From the NCBI GenBank assembly GCA_017883125.1, contig JADGOD010000106.1, forward strand, positions 1 through 7,031: a DNA stretch of 7,031 nucleotides, read 5' to 3'. The notes beneath the pieces were generated by a model. That model was not told where the DNA came from. It was given only the letters and a program-made list of their open reading frames with translations, and did no database searches. Every line of letters begins with the position of its first letter. Positions within the stretch are counted from its first letter, which is position 1. Shown here one piece after another: positions 1 to 5,978 of this stretch. Made by a program: the position numbers and the translations under genes. The DNA comes from Acidimicrobiales bacterium (GTDB lineage Bacteria; Actinomycetota; Acidimicrobiia; Acidimicrobiales; RAAP-2).

Positions 1-664
1 CCCCGTCGCGCACCCCTGACTCGGCCACGGCGAGGACGTCGGGTGGGAACCCCTCGATCAGTCGCGCCGCGCGCTCTTGGTCCACGGCAAAGGTTCGAAG
101 GTCCCGTTGGTTGACTCCGACGATCGAAGCACCGACACCGAGAGCCCGGTCGAGCTCCTCGTCGTCATGGACCTCGACCAGTACGGAGAGCCCGAGATCG
201 CGCGCCACGTCGTGGAAACGAGAGAGCTCGAGGTCACTCAAGGCAGCGACGATCAGCAGAACGGCGTCAGCGCCGTGGATGCGAGCGTCGTAGATGTCTC
301 GCACTGAGACGGTGAAGTCCTTCCTGAGGACCGGGATCTTCACCGCGTCCCTCGCCGCCTCCAGGTCGGCCCACGACCCGCCGAAGAACTCCGAATCGGT
401 CAGGACGCTCAGGGCGGACGCGCCAGATGCCTCGTAGAGGCCCCCGAGCGACGCAGCATCGAGCGACACGTCGAGGTCACCTTTCGACGGGCTTCGTCTT
501 TTGATCTCGGCGATGACGGAAATCACGGGGCCAGAGAGCGCCGCTGCGAAGTCTCGCGGCGCTCCGACACCCGCCGCCAGGGTCCTGAGGGCAGCGAGAT
601 CACGCACGTCGGACTCTGCGGCACGCCGATGTGTCGTGAGGATCGTGTCGAGGTACGTAGCCAC
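1..664 (-). CDS. trpC: Indole-3-glycerol-phosphate synthase (5' part, runs off left edge)
   Basis: TrpC closes the ring of 1-(2-carboxyphenylamino)-1-deoxyribulose 5-phosphate to indole-3-glycerol phosphate in tryptophan synthesis; it is a cytosolic TIM-barrel enzyme. My translation of the minus strand gives 221 uninterrupted codons from GTG at 664, beginning MATYLDTIL, a typical TrpC N-terminus. The known catalytic set is visible: E53 and K55 in VIAEIKRRSPSK, K115 in LRKDF, E164 in LVEVH, N185 in VGVNQRDL, and E215/S216 in VAESG. The usual length is about 260-270 residues, so roughly the last 40-50 codons lie outside the window. No other start exists in frame between the ygfZ stop and this GTG. 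The gene follows ygfZ by 37 nt and is probably cotranscribed with trpE. GGAG sits only 2 nt before the GTG, an unusually short spacing, and a potential hairpin covers the start. Identity is secure. Confidence 0.96.
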   Translation of the reverse strand, partial: MATYLDTILTTHRRAAESDVRDLAALRTLAAGVGAPRDFAAALSGPVISVIAEIKRRSPSKGDLDVSLDAASLGGLYEASGASALSVLTDSEFFGGSWADLEAARDAVKIPVLRKDFTVSVRDIYDARIHGADAVLLIVAALSDLELSRFHDVARDLGLSVLVEVHDDEELDRALGVGASIVGVNQRDLRTFAVDQERAARLIEGFPPDVLAVAESGVRDG

Positions 665-681
665 CGCTCCAGCGTAGTGGC
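660..681 (-). promoter_or_regulatory. Possible hairpin over the trpC start codon
   Basis: On the minus strand GCCAC (681-677) can pair with GTGGC (664-660). Inside it CGC (674-672) pairs with GCG (667-665) around a TGGA loop, leaving a 2-nt bulge (TA). The 3' arm contains the trpC GTG and the loop and inner stem contain its GGAG. Such a structure could limit trpC initiation unless ribosomes finishing ygfZ disturb it. Eight GC-rich pairs can arise by chance in DNA of this composition, so function is only inferred. Confidence 0.3.
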
Positions 682-701
682 GCCCATCGCTGATTCCCGA
701 C

Positions 702-1586
702 TTAGGCGAGCTCGTGGATCTTCCCCGACTCGCCATCGACCATGCAGCCGATCGGCTCGGTGAGATCCACCCGCCGGGCGACCCGAGCGAGACCGATCAC
801 CACGTCACCACCGACGTCTCTGACGACCCGGTACAGGGAGCCGATCTCCTCGCCGTCGACCAGGATCGGACCATACCTCTCGATCGAGGCACTCCCGCTG
901 AAGGCGCAGAGCCTGAACGGCGCGGCGACACCTCGGGCGTCGATCCGGGCAACGAGCTCCTGGCCCGTGTAGCAGCCCTTCGTGAAGGAGACCGATCGCT
1001 CGATCACCGCTCTGCCGAGCTCAAAGGGGTTCATGCCCTCATCGGCATCGGGACTCGTGACGACGCCCTCGACCAAGGCGATCGCCGAGAGCGACCCAGG
1101 AGCCGAGTCGCTCTCTCGATGTGGGTCCTGGTCAAGGATCCACTCGCTGACGGGGCCCGGTAGCGACGGGACGACCGCGATCGCCCCGGAGGGGATATCG
1201 GTCTCGGGGCTCCCGGCGAGGAGCCAACGCGGAGCGGTGGCGATCGCCACCTTCACCCGAAGCCGGAAACGGTTGAGGCGCTCGGTGATCGCCTCGCTCT
1301 GGCCAGACCCACCGAGCAGCAGGAAGCCACCGTCTCCCAGAGCCAAGACCCTCAGCAGGAAGCCGAGCTTGCCGTCGGGCTCGAGGAGGAGCGACCAGGC
1401 GCTCTGTCCGGGCCCGAGCACGCTCAGGTCCTGGGTGAGCTGGCCCTGGAGGAACGCAGTCGCATCGTCTCCCTCGATCAGGACCGAGTCGATGGGGGCG
1501 CAGAGCTCGTCGCGCCCCTCGATGAGCCGTCGGCTCAACGCAGAGACGTCGGGGAGCGACTCGATCGCATCGCCGAGCCTGCTCAC
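702..1586 (-). CDS. ygfZ: YgfZ/GcvT-like folate-binding iron-sulfur cluster protein
   Basis: This is a member of the YgfZ family (relatives of GcvT and of mitochondrial IBA57), tetrahydrofolate-binding proteins that support assembly or repair of certain [4Fe-4S] enzymes. The diagnostic motif KGCYTGQE is at residues 203-210 with the family cysteine at C205. Upstream are the fold landmarks GDDATAFLQGQLTQDL (39-54) and RFRLRVKV (106-113), and MNPFELG (185-191) precedes the signature. The protein has 294 residues if started at GTG 1586, within the usual range of about 280-350. That GTG overlaps the trpE stop as GTGA, like other junctions here; the frame stays open 21 codons further upstream inside trpE, but that part looks like trpE shadow. 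It has no signal peptide or membrane segment. It ends with TAA 37 nt before trpC. Its location between trpE and trpC is unusual because neither neighbour is known to be an iron-sulfur enzyme. Confidence 0.93.
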   Translation of the reverse strand: MSRLGDAIESLPDVSALSRRLIEGRDELCAPIDSVLIEGDDATAFLQGQLTQDLSVLGPGQSAWSLLLEPDGKLGFLLRVLALGDGGFLLLGGSGQSEAITERLNRFRLRVKVAIATAPRWLLAGSPETDIPSGAIAVVPSLPGPVSEWILDQDPHRESDSAPGSLSAIALVEGVVTSPDADEGMNPFELGRAVIERSVSFTKGCYTGQELVARIDARGVAAPFRLCAFSGSASIERYGPILVDGEEIGSLYRVVRDVGGDVVIGLARVARRVDLTEPIGCMVDGESGKIHELA

Positions 1587-3112
1587 GTCGACCCAGTGGC
1601 TCGGGATGCCGCAACGGCAGCCAGCACGGCGGCAGCCTTGCTGCGGCACTCCATCTCCTCACTGCGGGGATCGGAGTCGGCCACGATCCCTGCACCCGCT
1701 TGGACACTGGCCCGGCCATCGGCCGTGACGACCAGGGTCCGGATCGCGATCGCCGTGTCGAGGTTCCCGGTGAAGTCGAGATAGCCGACGACGCCGCCGT
1801 AGACGCCGCGCCTCGTCGGCTCCAGATCGTCGATGATCTGCATGGCTCGGACCTTGGGCGCTCCCGAGAGCGTGCCGGCCGGAAGGGTCGCCCGCAGGAC
1901 GTCGATCGCCCCGAGGCCCGGGCGCAGCTCGCCCGCCACCTGAGAGGTCAGGTGCATCACGTGGCTGTACCGCTCCACCGTCATGAGCTCTTCGACCCGC
2001 TCGGTGCCGAAGGAGACCACGCGGCCGACGTCGTTGCGCGCCAGGTCGACCAGCATGATGTGCTCGGCGACCTCCTTGGGGTCCTCGGAGAGCTCGCCGG
2101 CCAGCCGATCGTCGTCGAGCTCCGTGGCCCCCCGAGGGCGCGACCCGGCGATCGGTCGCGAGGTGACGACCCCGTCGCGGAGCCTCACCATCGGCTCCGG
2201 GGAGGATCCGGCCACCTGCACGCCGTTGGTGCGCAGGAAGTAGAGGTACGGGCTGGGGTTCAAGAGGCGGAGCGCCCGGTAGACACCGAAGGGGTCGACC
2301 TGCTCCTCGATGTCGAAGCGCTGGGAGAGGACGACCTGGAAGATGTCCCCCTCTCGGACGTGCTCCTTGGCGACCTCGACCGCCCGATGGAACTCCTCGG
2401 GGGTCATCGTCGAGCTCGCCGGGGCGAAGTTCCTCCGGCTCCCACTGTCTGGGGCCACACGGGGCTTCTGGTGGATCGGCCGGCACGTGTCGTCACCCAG
2501 CTGGTCGAGCTGGGCGCAGGCGTCACCGTAGAGAGCAGCGAGATCCGCATCAGCGGTCCCCTCGGGGACCAGGACATTGACGATCAGCGTGATCCGTTGG
2601 CGCCAGTGGTCGAAGGCCACCAGCTCCCCGATCACCGAGAGGCACGCGTCAGGCAGCCCGAGATCGTCGTGGGGTGGGTTCTCGAGTCGCTCGATCTCTC
2701 GGACCACGTCGTATCCCAGGTAGCCCACGACGCCGCTGTGCAGGGGCGGAAGCCCGTCCAGGGCAGGGGTCGAGGTTCGCTCGACGAGCGCCTCGAGGGT
2801 CACCAAGACGCCCTCATCGAGAGGGAGATCGCTCAGTGAGCCGCCGAGGGTCACCCTCCCCTGCTCCGAGGTGATGGTCCCCAGCGGGGATCGGCCCACG
2901 AAGGAGTAGCGACCCCATCGCTCCCCTCCCTCGACCGACTCGAGCAGGAAGCCCTCGGCCTCTCCGACCGCAGCAAGGAAGACACCCACCGGGGTCAGCG
3001 TGTCGGCCACCAGCTCTCGGGCCACCGGAATCAGCCGGTACTCCGCGGCGAGCGCCGTGAACTCCTCGAGTGTGGGGAAGGTGCCGTCCAAGGAACGACC
3101 AGAAGAACTCAT
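1583..3112 (-). CDS. trpE: Anthranilate synthase component I
   Basis: TrpE turns chorismate and ammonia into anthranilate, the first step of tryptophan synthesis; the ammonia normally comes from glutamine through TrpG, which is not in this window. The 509-residue length is normal. The N-terminal part carries LLESVEGGERWGRYSFVG (56-73), whose LLES serine (S59) belongs to the tryptophan feedback site, so allosteric inhibition is expected. The chorismate-binding domain spans about 235-505: PIAGSRPRG (320-328), EHIMLVDLARND (350-361), ERYSHVMHL (380-388), LPAGTLSGAPKVRAM (410-424), GGVVGYLDF (439-447) and QAGAGIVADSDP (471-482). The common PIAGTRPRG has serine at position 324 here, and the usual asparagine before the lysine near the C-terminus is S491; both look conservative. 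The ATG at 3112 overlaps the hisI stop as ATGA and the TGA at 1583 overlaps the ygfZ GTG. PabB or another chorismate enzyme is unlikely given the LLES motif and the neighbouring trpC. Confidence 0.97.
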   Translation of the reverse strand: MSSSGRSLDGTFPTLEEFTALAAEYRLIPVARELVADTLTPVGVFLAAVGEAEGFLLESVEGGERWGRYSFVGRSPLGTITSEQGRVTLGGSLSDLPLDEGVLVTLEALVERTSTPALDGLPPLHSGVVGYLGYDVVREIERLENPPHDDLGLPDACLSVIGELVAFDHWRQRITLIVNVLVPEGTADADLAALYGDACAQLDQLGDDTCRPIHQKPRVAPDSGSRRNFAPASSTMTPEEFHRAVEVAKEHVREGDIFQVVLSQRFDIEEQVDPFGVYRALRLLNPSPYLYFLRTNGVQVAGSSPEPMVRLRDGVVTSRPIAGSRPRGATELDDDRLAGELSEDPKEVAEHIMLVDLARNDVGRVVSFGTERVEELMTVERYSHVMHLTSQVAGELRPGLGAIDVLRATLPAGTLSGAPKVRAMQIIDDLEPTRRGVYGGVVGYLDFTGNLDTAIAIRTLVVTADGRASVQAGAGIVADSDPRSEEMECRSKAAAVLAAVAASRATGST

Positions 3113-3483
3113 CGGTCGACGCCGTCACCTGGCCCGGTGGCTGCGGTCCGATAGAAGCACGACCGCTCACCGGTGTGGCAGGCGCCCTTGCCGTGCTGAT
3201 CGATGAGCACCAAGAGGGCGTCACCGTCGCAGTCGATCCGGACCTCCCTGACGTACTGGCGGTCCCCTGAGGTCTCGCCCTTCTGCCAGTACTCCTGACG
3301 GCTTCGTGACCAGAACCACGTCCGGCCGGTCTCGAGCGTGCGCTTGAGCGCCTCTTCGTTCATGTAGGCCACCATGAGAACGTCCCCCTGGTGGGCATCT
3401 TGGACCACGACGACCACCAGGCCGTCGTCGCCGAACTTCACCTGGTCGACGATCTCGGAGCGTGCAGCCATCTCATCGCTCAC
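3109..3483 (-). CDS. hisI: Phosphoribosyl-AMP cyclohydrolase
   Basis: HisI hydrolyses the adenine ring of phosphoribosyl-AMP to ProFAR, the third step of histidine synthesis. The protein has 124 residues and is the cyclohydrolase domain alone, with no HisE pyrophosphohydrolase fused to its C-terminus. Core motifs are VLMVAYMNEEAL (35-46), TWFWSRSRQEYWQKGETSG (55-73), DCDGDALL (84-91), GACHTG (100-105) and SCFYR (108-112). C85, C102 and C109 match the family's zinc ligands, and D84, D86 and D88 match its magnesium-binding aspartates. GTG at 3483 overlaps the stop of the GroES-like gene as GTGA; ATG at 3471 (residue 5) is an alternative start. A GGAGG lies about 15 nt upstream of the GTG, too far for an ideal site, so coupling to the upstream gene is plausible. 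It overlaps trpE by 4 nt, joining the histidine block to the tryptophan genes. Confidence 0.97.
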   Translation of the reverse strand: MSDEMAARSEIVDQVKFGDDGLVVVVVQDAHQGDVLMVAYMNEEALKRTLETGRTWFWSRSRQEYWQKGETSGDRQYVREVRIDCDGDALLVLIDQHGKGACHTGERSCFYRTAATGPGDGVDR

Positions 3484-3839
3484 AGGTACAGCCCCGTTCC
3501 TCCGTCCATGCGGTCCGAAGCGACCGCGTGGACGTCTCGCTCCCGCAGGATCACGTACTCCTCACCGCTGACTTCCACCTCGAATCGGTCTTCAGGGTTG
3601 TACAGCACCTGGTCGCCGACCTTGATCGCCCGAACGTGCGGACCGATCGCTACGGTCTCCGCCCACGCCAGCCGCCGTGAGACCTGGGCCGTCGCGGGGA
3701 TCAGGATCCCGGCGCGAGAGCGCCGCTCGCCCTCCGACGCGCTTGGCCGGACCAGAACTCGGTCGAAGAGGACCGTGATCGGCTGACCATCGATTCCCCC
3801 TTTTCTTGCTGGATTAGTCACCCATTGACCGTACCGCAC
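3480..3839 (-). CDS. Divergent GroES/Cpn10-family protein
   Basis: The protein shows the Cpn10 pattern: FDRVLVRP (25-32), a polar loop ending in GILIP (44-48) that resembles the GroEL-binding mobile-loop tripeptide of GroES, IKVGDQVLY (72-80), and SGEEYVILRERDVHAV (91-106). It differs from canonical GroES by a charged GERRSR stretch before the loop, a RRLAWAE segment (55-61) in place of the typical loop-end sequence, a shortened roof region, and a C-terminal tail ending GTGLYL. From memory, actinobacteria carry such an additional GroES-family protein besides the true groES; I know of no established function. Its start is uncertain: GTG 3839 has GAGG 10 nt upstream, GTG 3821 is also in frame, and residues 1-16 use AT-rich codons and have no Cpn10 counterpart. 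No groEL adjoins it. It follows hisF by 23 nt and overlaps hisI by 4 nt (GTGA). Family assignment is good; role unknown. Confidence 0.85.
   Translation of the reverse strand: MRYGQWVTNPARKGGIDGQPITVLFDRVLVRPSASEGERRSRAGILIPATAQVSRRLAWAETVAIGPHVRAIKVGDQVLYNPEDRFEVEVSGEEYVILRERDVHAVASDRMDGGTGLYL
3788..3804 (-). promoter_or_regulatory. Strong ribosome-binding site and ATG out of frame with the GroES-like gene
   Basis: On the minus strand the purine run AAAAGGGGGA (3804-3795) is followed after 4 nt by ATG (3790-3788). This is one of the best-looking initiation sites in the window, yet this ATG is not in the GroES-like frame; it opens a frame of only 29 codons ending in TGA. The Cpn10 homology begins 8 nt after this ATG in another frame. 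Either a single-base error hides the true start, or the strong purine run serves another purpose. Confidence 0.35.
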
Positions 3840-3862
3840 AGCCCTGGAGCCTCGATCAACGA

Positions 3863-4615
3863 TCAGGCAGGGCGGACGATCACCCCATGAGCCGCCATGT
3901 ACGCCTTGGCCTCGGCGACGGTGTGCTCTCGCAGATGGAAGATCGAGGCGGCGAGGACCGCGTCCGCCCCTCCCACCGTGACACCCTCGACCAGGTGCTC
4001 GAGCGTGCCGACACCACCCGAGGCGATGACCGGGATGCCGACGCTGTCGGTGATCAGTCGGGTCAGCCCCAGATCGAAGCCGTCTCGGGTGCCGTCCCTG
4101 TCCATCGACGTCAGCAGGATCTCGCCGGCACCGAGCTCGGCGACCTCGACCGCCCAGCTCTTGGCCTCGAGCCCGGTTGCCTGTCGGCCCCCGTGGGTGA
4201 CCACCTCGTAGTGGTCATGACTCCAACGGGCGTCGATGGCCACCACCACGCACTGCGAGCCGAACTCGTCGGCGATCTCCCGGACCAGCTTGGGCCGGGC
4301 GACCGCCGCGCTGTTGATCCCGACCTTCTCCGCCCCGGCGCGCAGGAGCCGCCGAGCGTCCTCGACCTCTCTGACCCCGCCCCCGACGGTGAGCGGGATG
4401 AACATCTCATCAGCGGTCCGAGCGACCACCTCGAGCATGGTCGCTCGATCGTCGGAGGACGCCGTGATGTCGAGGAAGGCGATCTCGTCGGCTCCCTCCT
4501 CGGCGTAGCGGACGGCCAGCTCCACGGGGTCGCCAGCGTCGATGAGATCGATGAAGCGGACCCCCTTGACCACTCGGCCCGCATCGACGTCGAGACAGGG
4601 GATCACTCGCGTCAC
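3863..4615 (-). CDS. hisF: Imidazole glycerol phosphate synthase, cyclase subunit
   Basis: HisF uses ammonia channelled from HisH to convert PRFAR into imidazole glycerol phosphate and AICAR, the latter feeding back into purine synthesis. It is a TIM barrel of 250 residues, the usual size. The two catalytic aspartates are visible: D9 in VIPCLDVDAGRVVKGV (4-19) and D128 in VVVAIDARW (123-131). Phosphate-binding segments TVGGGVRE (76-83), GAGEILLTSMDRDGT and VIASGGVGT are intact. I chose GTG 4615, which overlaps the hisA stop as GTGA and gives the N-terminus MTRVIPCLDV; another in-frame GTG lies two codons upstream at 4621. The frame remains open well into hisA, but that extension is shadow. 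No strong ribosome-binding site is visible, which fits coupling to hisA. The TGA at 3863 is followed by one of the few real gaps in the cluster. Confidence 0.98.
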   Translation of the reverse strand: MTRVIPCLDVDAGRVVKGVRFIDLIDAGDPVELAVRYAEEGADEIAFLDITASSDDRATMLEVVARTADEMFIPLTVGGGVREVEDARRLLRAGAEKVGINSAAVARPKLVREIADEFGSQCVVVAIDARWSHDHYEVVTHGGRQATGLEAKSWAVEVAELGAGEILLTSMDRDGTRDGFDLGLTRLITDSVGIPVIASGGVGTLEHLVEGVTVGGADAVLAASIFHLREHTVAEAKAYMAAHGVIVRPA

Positions 4616-5358
4616 CCGCACGCCGCCACCGCCTCTGCCACGGTCAGACGGCCTTCGACCAGGGCCTTTCCCACGATGCAGCCGGCCACCATGCGGCCGC
4701 TTGAGGTCTCCCTGACCCTGGCCAGCGCCCGCAGATCGTCGGCACCCCCCACGCCGCCAGAGGCGATGGCTGGCACGGGCGACTCGGCGAGGACGCCCAG
4801 CAGTCCCTCGACGTCGGGGCCCACGAGTGTCCCGTCCCGATCGATCGCGGTGACGATCAGTGCCGCCACATCGTTCTCGAGGACCCGGGAGATCGCCTCC
4901 GACAGCGTCACACCAGCGCCCTGGAGCCAACCTCGGACGGCCACCTCCAGCCGATCACCGTCTCTGCGGTGGTAGTCGAGGCCGACCGCCACATGGCCGG
5001 GATGCCGGGCGGTGACCCGAGCGAGGAGCCCAGGGTCCTCGAGCGCCGCCGTGCCCAGGATGACTCGCTGGACCCCAGCCTCGAGGAGCTCGGTGACGTC
5101 GTCGTCGCTCCGGATCCCTCCGCCCGCCTCGATGGGAACCGGGCTGCGCTCGGCCAGCGTCTTGATGATCGATCGGTTGGCCCTTCCACCGTCTCGAGCG
5201 GCATCGAGATCGACGAGATGGAGCCAGTCAGCTCCCCCGGCCCAGAACGTCTCTGCGAGCTCGAGGGGATCCCCGTACGAGGTCTCCTTCTCGTAGTCGC
5301 CCTTGAGAAGCCGGACGGCTCCGCCACCCCTCAGGTCGATCGCTGCGAGGAGCTCCAT
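4612..5358 (-). CDS. hisA: ProFAR isomerase HisA (possibly PriA-type dual HisA/TrpF)
   Basis: HisA isomerises ProFAR to PRFAR by an Amadori rearrangement. The 248-residue TIM barrel has the general acid/base pair D8 (LLAAIDLRGGGAVRL, 3-17) and D128 (VAVGLDYH), plus EAGGGIRS (77-84), RVILGTAAL (98-106), VRGWL (141-145), TAIDRDGT (170-177) and AIASGGVGG. Actinobacteria commonly use PriA, a HisA relative that also performs the TrpF reaction. Against my recollection of M. tuberculosis PriA, R142 and W144 match its R143 and W145, but G79 replaces its S81 and looks HisA-like, so the sequence leaves the specificity open. The start is ATG 5358, preceded by GAGGAG with 5-nt spacing and overlapping the hisH stop by one base (TGATG); GTG 5361 is also in frame but only 2 nt from that site. 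The stop overlaps the hisF GTG. Confidence 0.96.
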   Translation of the reverse strand: MELLAAIDLRGGGAVRLLKGDYEKETSYGDPLELAETFWAGGADWLHLVDLDAARDGGRANRSIIKTLAERSPVPIEAGGGIRSDDDVTELLEAGVQRVILGTAALEDPGLLARVTARHPGHVAVGLDYHRRDGDRLEVAVRGWLQGAGVTLSEAISRVLENDVAALIVTAIDRDGTLVGPDVEGLLGVLAESPVPAIASGGVGGADDLRALARVRETSSGRMVAGCIVGKALVEGRLTVAEAVAACG

Positions 5359-5963
5359 CACCGCTCCTCAGCGATCTTGGCGAACCGCCCGAGCAGGCGG
5401 AGCCCCGACGGACCGGACTTCTCTGGGTGGAACTGGCATCCGAAGAGCGCCTCGCGCTCGACGCTGGCGGCCACATCGCCGCCGTACTCGCACGTCGCGA
5501 CGGTCTCCTCGCCCACGGGAGGGGCGTAGGAGTGCACGAAGTACATCCACTCGCCATCGGTCTCGGCGGGCAGCAGCGAGCCAGGTCGGATGAGGTGGAG
5601 CTGGTTCCACTGGATCTGGGGCAGCTTCACCCCGGGCCCGAGCTTGCGAGACGTCCCGGCGAAGACCCCGAGCCCCTTGGCCCCCGGGGACTCCTCCGAG
5701 CCCTCGTAGAGGAGCTGGAACCCCACGCAGATGCCGAGGAACGGCGTCCCCGCCTCGATCACCTCGATCAAGGCATCACGCCAGCCTCCGGCGTCGAGCG
5801 CTTCCGCGCACCGACCGAATGCACCAACCCCGGGGAGGACGACCCCCGTCGCACCTTGCAGCTCGAGGGGATCTTGAACGAGCGCCGCCGGTGCGCCGAC
5901 GGTGGTCATGGCCTTGACGGCGGATCGGAGGTTCCCGATGCCGTAATCGACGACGGCGATCAC
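5358..5963 (-). CDS. hisH: Imidazole glycerol phosphate synthase, glutaminase subunit
   Basis: HisH releases ammonia from glutamine and passes it to HisF. It is a class I (triad) glutamine amidotransferase of 201 residues, a normal length. The N-terminus VIAVVDYGIGNLRS is typical of the family. The nucleophile is C79 in GICVGFQLL (77-85), and the rest of the triad is H179 and E181 in FHPEKSG (178-184). The oxyanion-region motif PGVGAF is at 44-49 and FVHSY at 142-146. In the motif usually written PHMGWN the protein has PQIQWN (115-120), with glutamine at the conserved glycine position. I chose GTG 5963, which is 10 nt after GAGGA; the frame is open far upstream, but that part is a shadow of hisB. 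It follows hisB by 13 nt, and its stop shares one base with the hisA ATG. Confidence 0.97.
   Translation of the reverse strand: MIAVVDYGIGNLRSAVKAMTTVGAPAALVQDPLELQGATGVVLPGVGAFGRCAEALDAGGWRDALIEVIEAGTPFLGICVGFQLLYEGSEESPGAKGLGVFAGTSRKLGPGVKLPQIQWNQLHLIRPGSLLPAETDGEWMYFVHSYAPPVGEETVATCEYGGDVAASVEREALFGCQFHPEKSGPSGLRLLGRFAKIAEER
5364..5369 (-). promoter_or_regulatory. Ribosome-binding site of hisA
   Basis: GAGGAG (5369-5364) lies inside the 3' end of hisH. It is 5 nt from ATG 5358 but only 2 nt from GTG 5361, which favours the ATG as the hisA start. Confidence 0.7.
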
Positions 5964-5973
5964 GACGTGGGGG

Positions 5974-5978
5974 TCCTC
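5974..5978 (-). promoter_or_regulatory. Ribosome-binding site of hisH overlapping the hisB stop
   Basis: GAGGA (5978-5974) uses two bases of the hisB TGA stop and stands 10 nt before GTG 5963. It is the only purine-rich site near a start compatible with the HisH N-terminus, so it decides the start. Because it overlaps the hisB stop codon, ribosomes ending hisB would sit on it. Confidence 0.65.

Noticed and set aside
665..701. Intrinsic terminator between ygfZ and trpC
   Set aside because: The hairpin there has no following T-run on the minus strand and extends into the trpC start, so it does not look like a terminator.
982..1728. 248-codon plus-strand open frame opposite ygfZ and the trpE end
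   Set aside because: It is rich in serine, arginine and proline with no domain, and is antisense to the YgfZ signature; a shadow.
1700..2839. 379-codon plus-strand open frame opposite trpE
   Set aside because: It lies entirely antisense to a well-supported trpE, has no recognisable domain and is of the charged, low-complexity type that arises opposite GC-rich coding DNA.
3840..3862. Heat-shock operator (CIRCE or HAIR) upstream of the GroES-like gene
   Set aside because: I looked for TTAGCACTC/GAGTGCTAA and CTTGAGT/ACTCAAG half-sites around 3790-3870 and found neither; only a weak GTCA-N5-TGAC inverted repeat is present.
4616..4930. N-terminal extension of hisF of about 105 residues
   Set aside because: The frame is open but overlaps the conserved 3' half of hisA, and the residues show no family similarity; HisF starts normally with xRVIPCLDV.
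3887..4975. 362-codon plus-strand open frame opposite hisF and hisA
   Set aside because: Both strands cannot easily code here; hisF and hisA have complete motifs, while this frame has none and looks like a GC-rich shadow.
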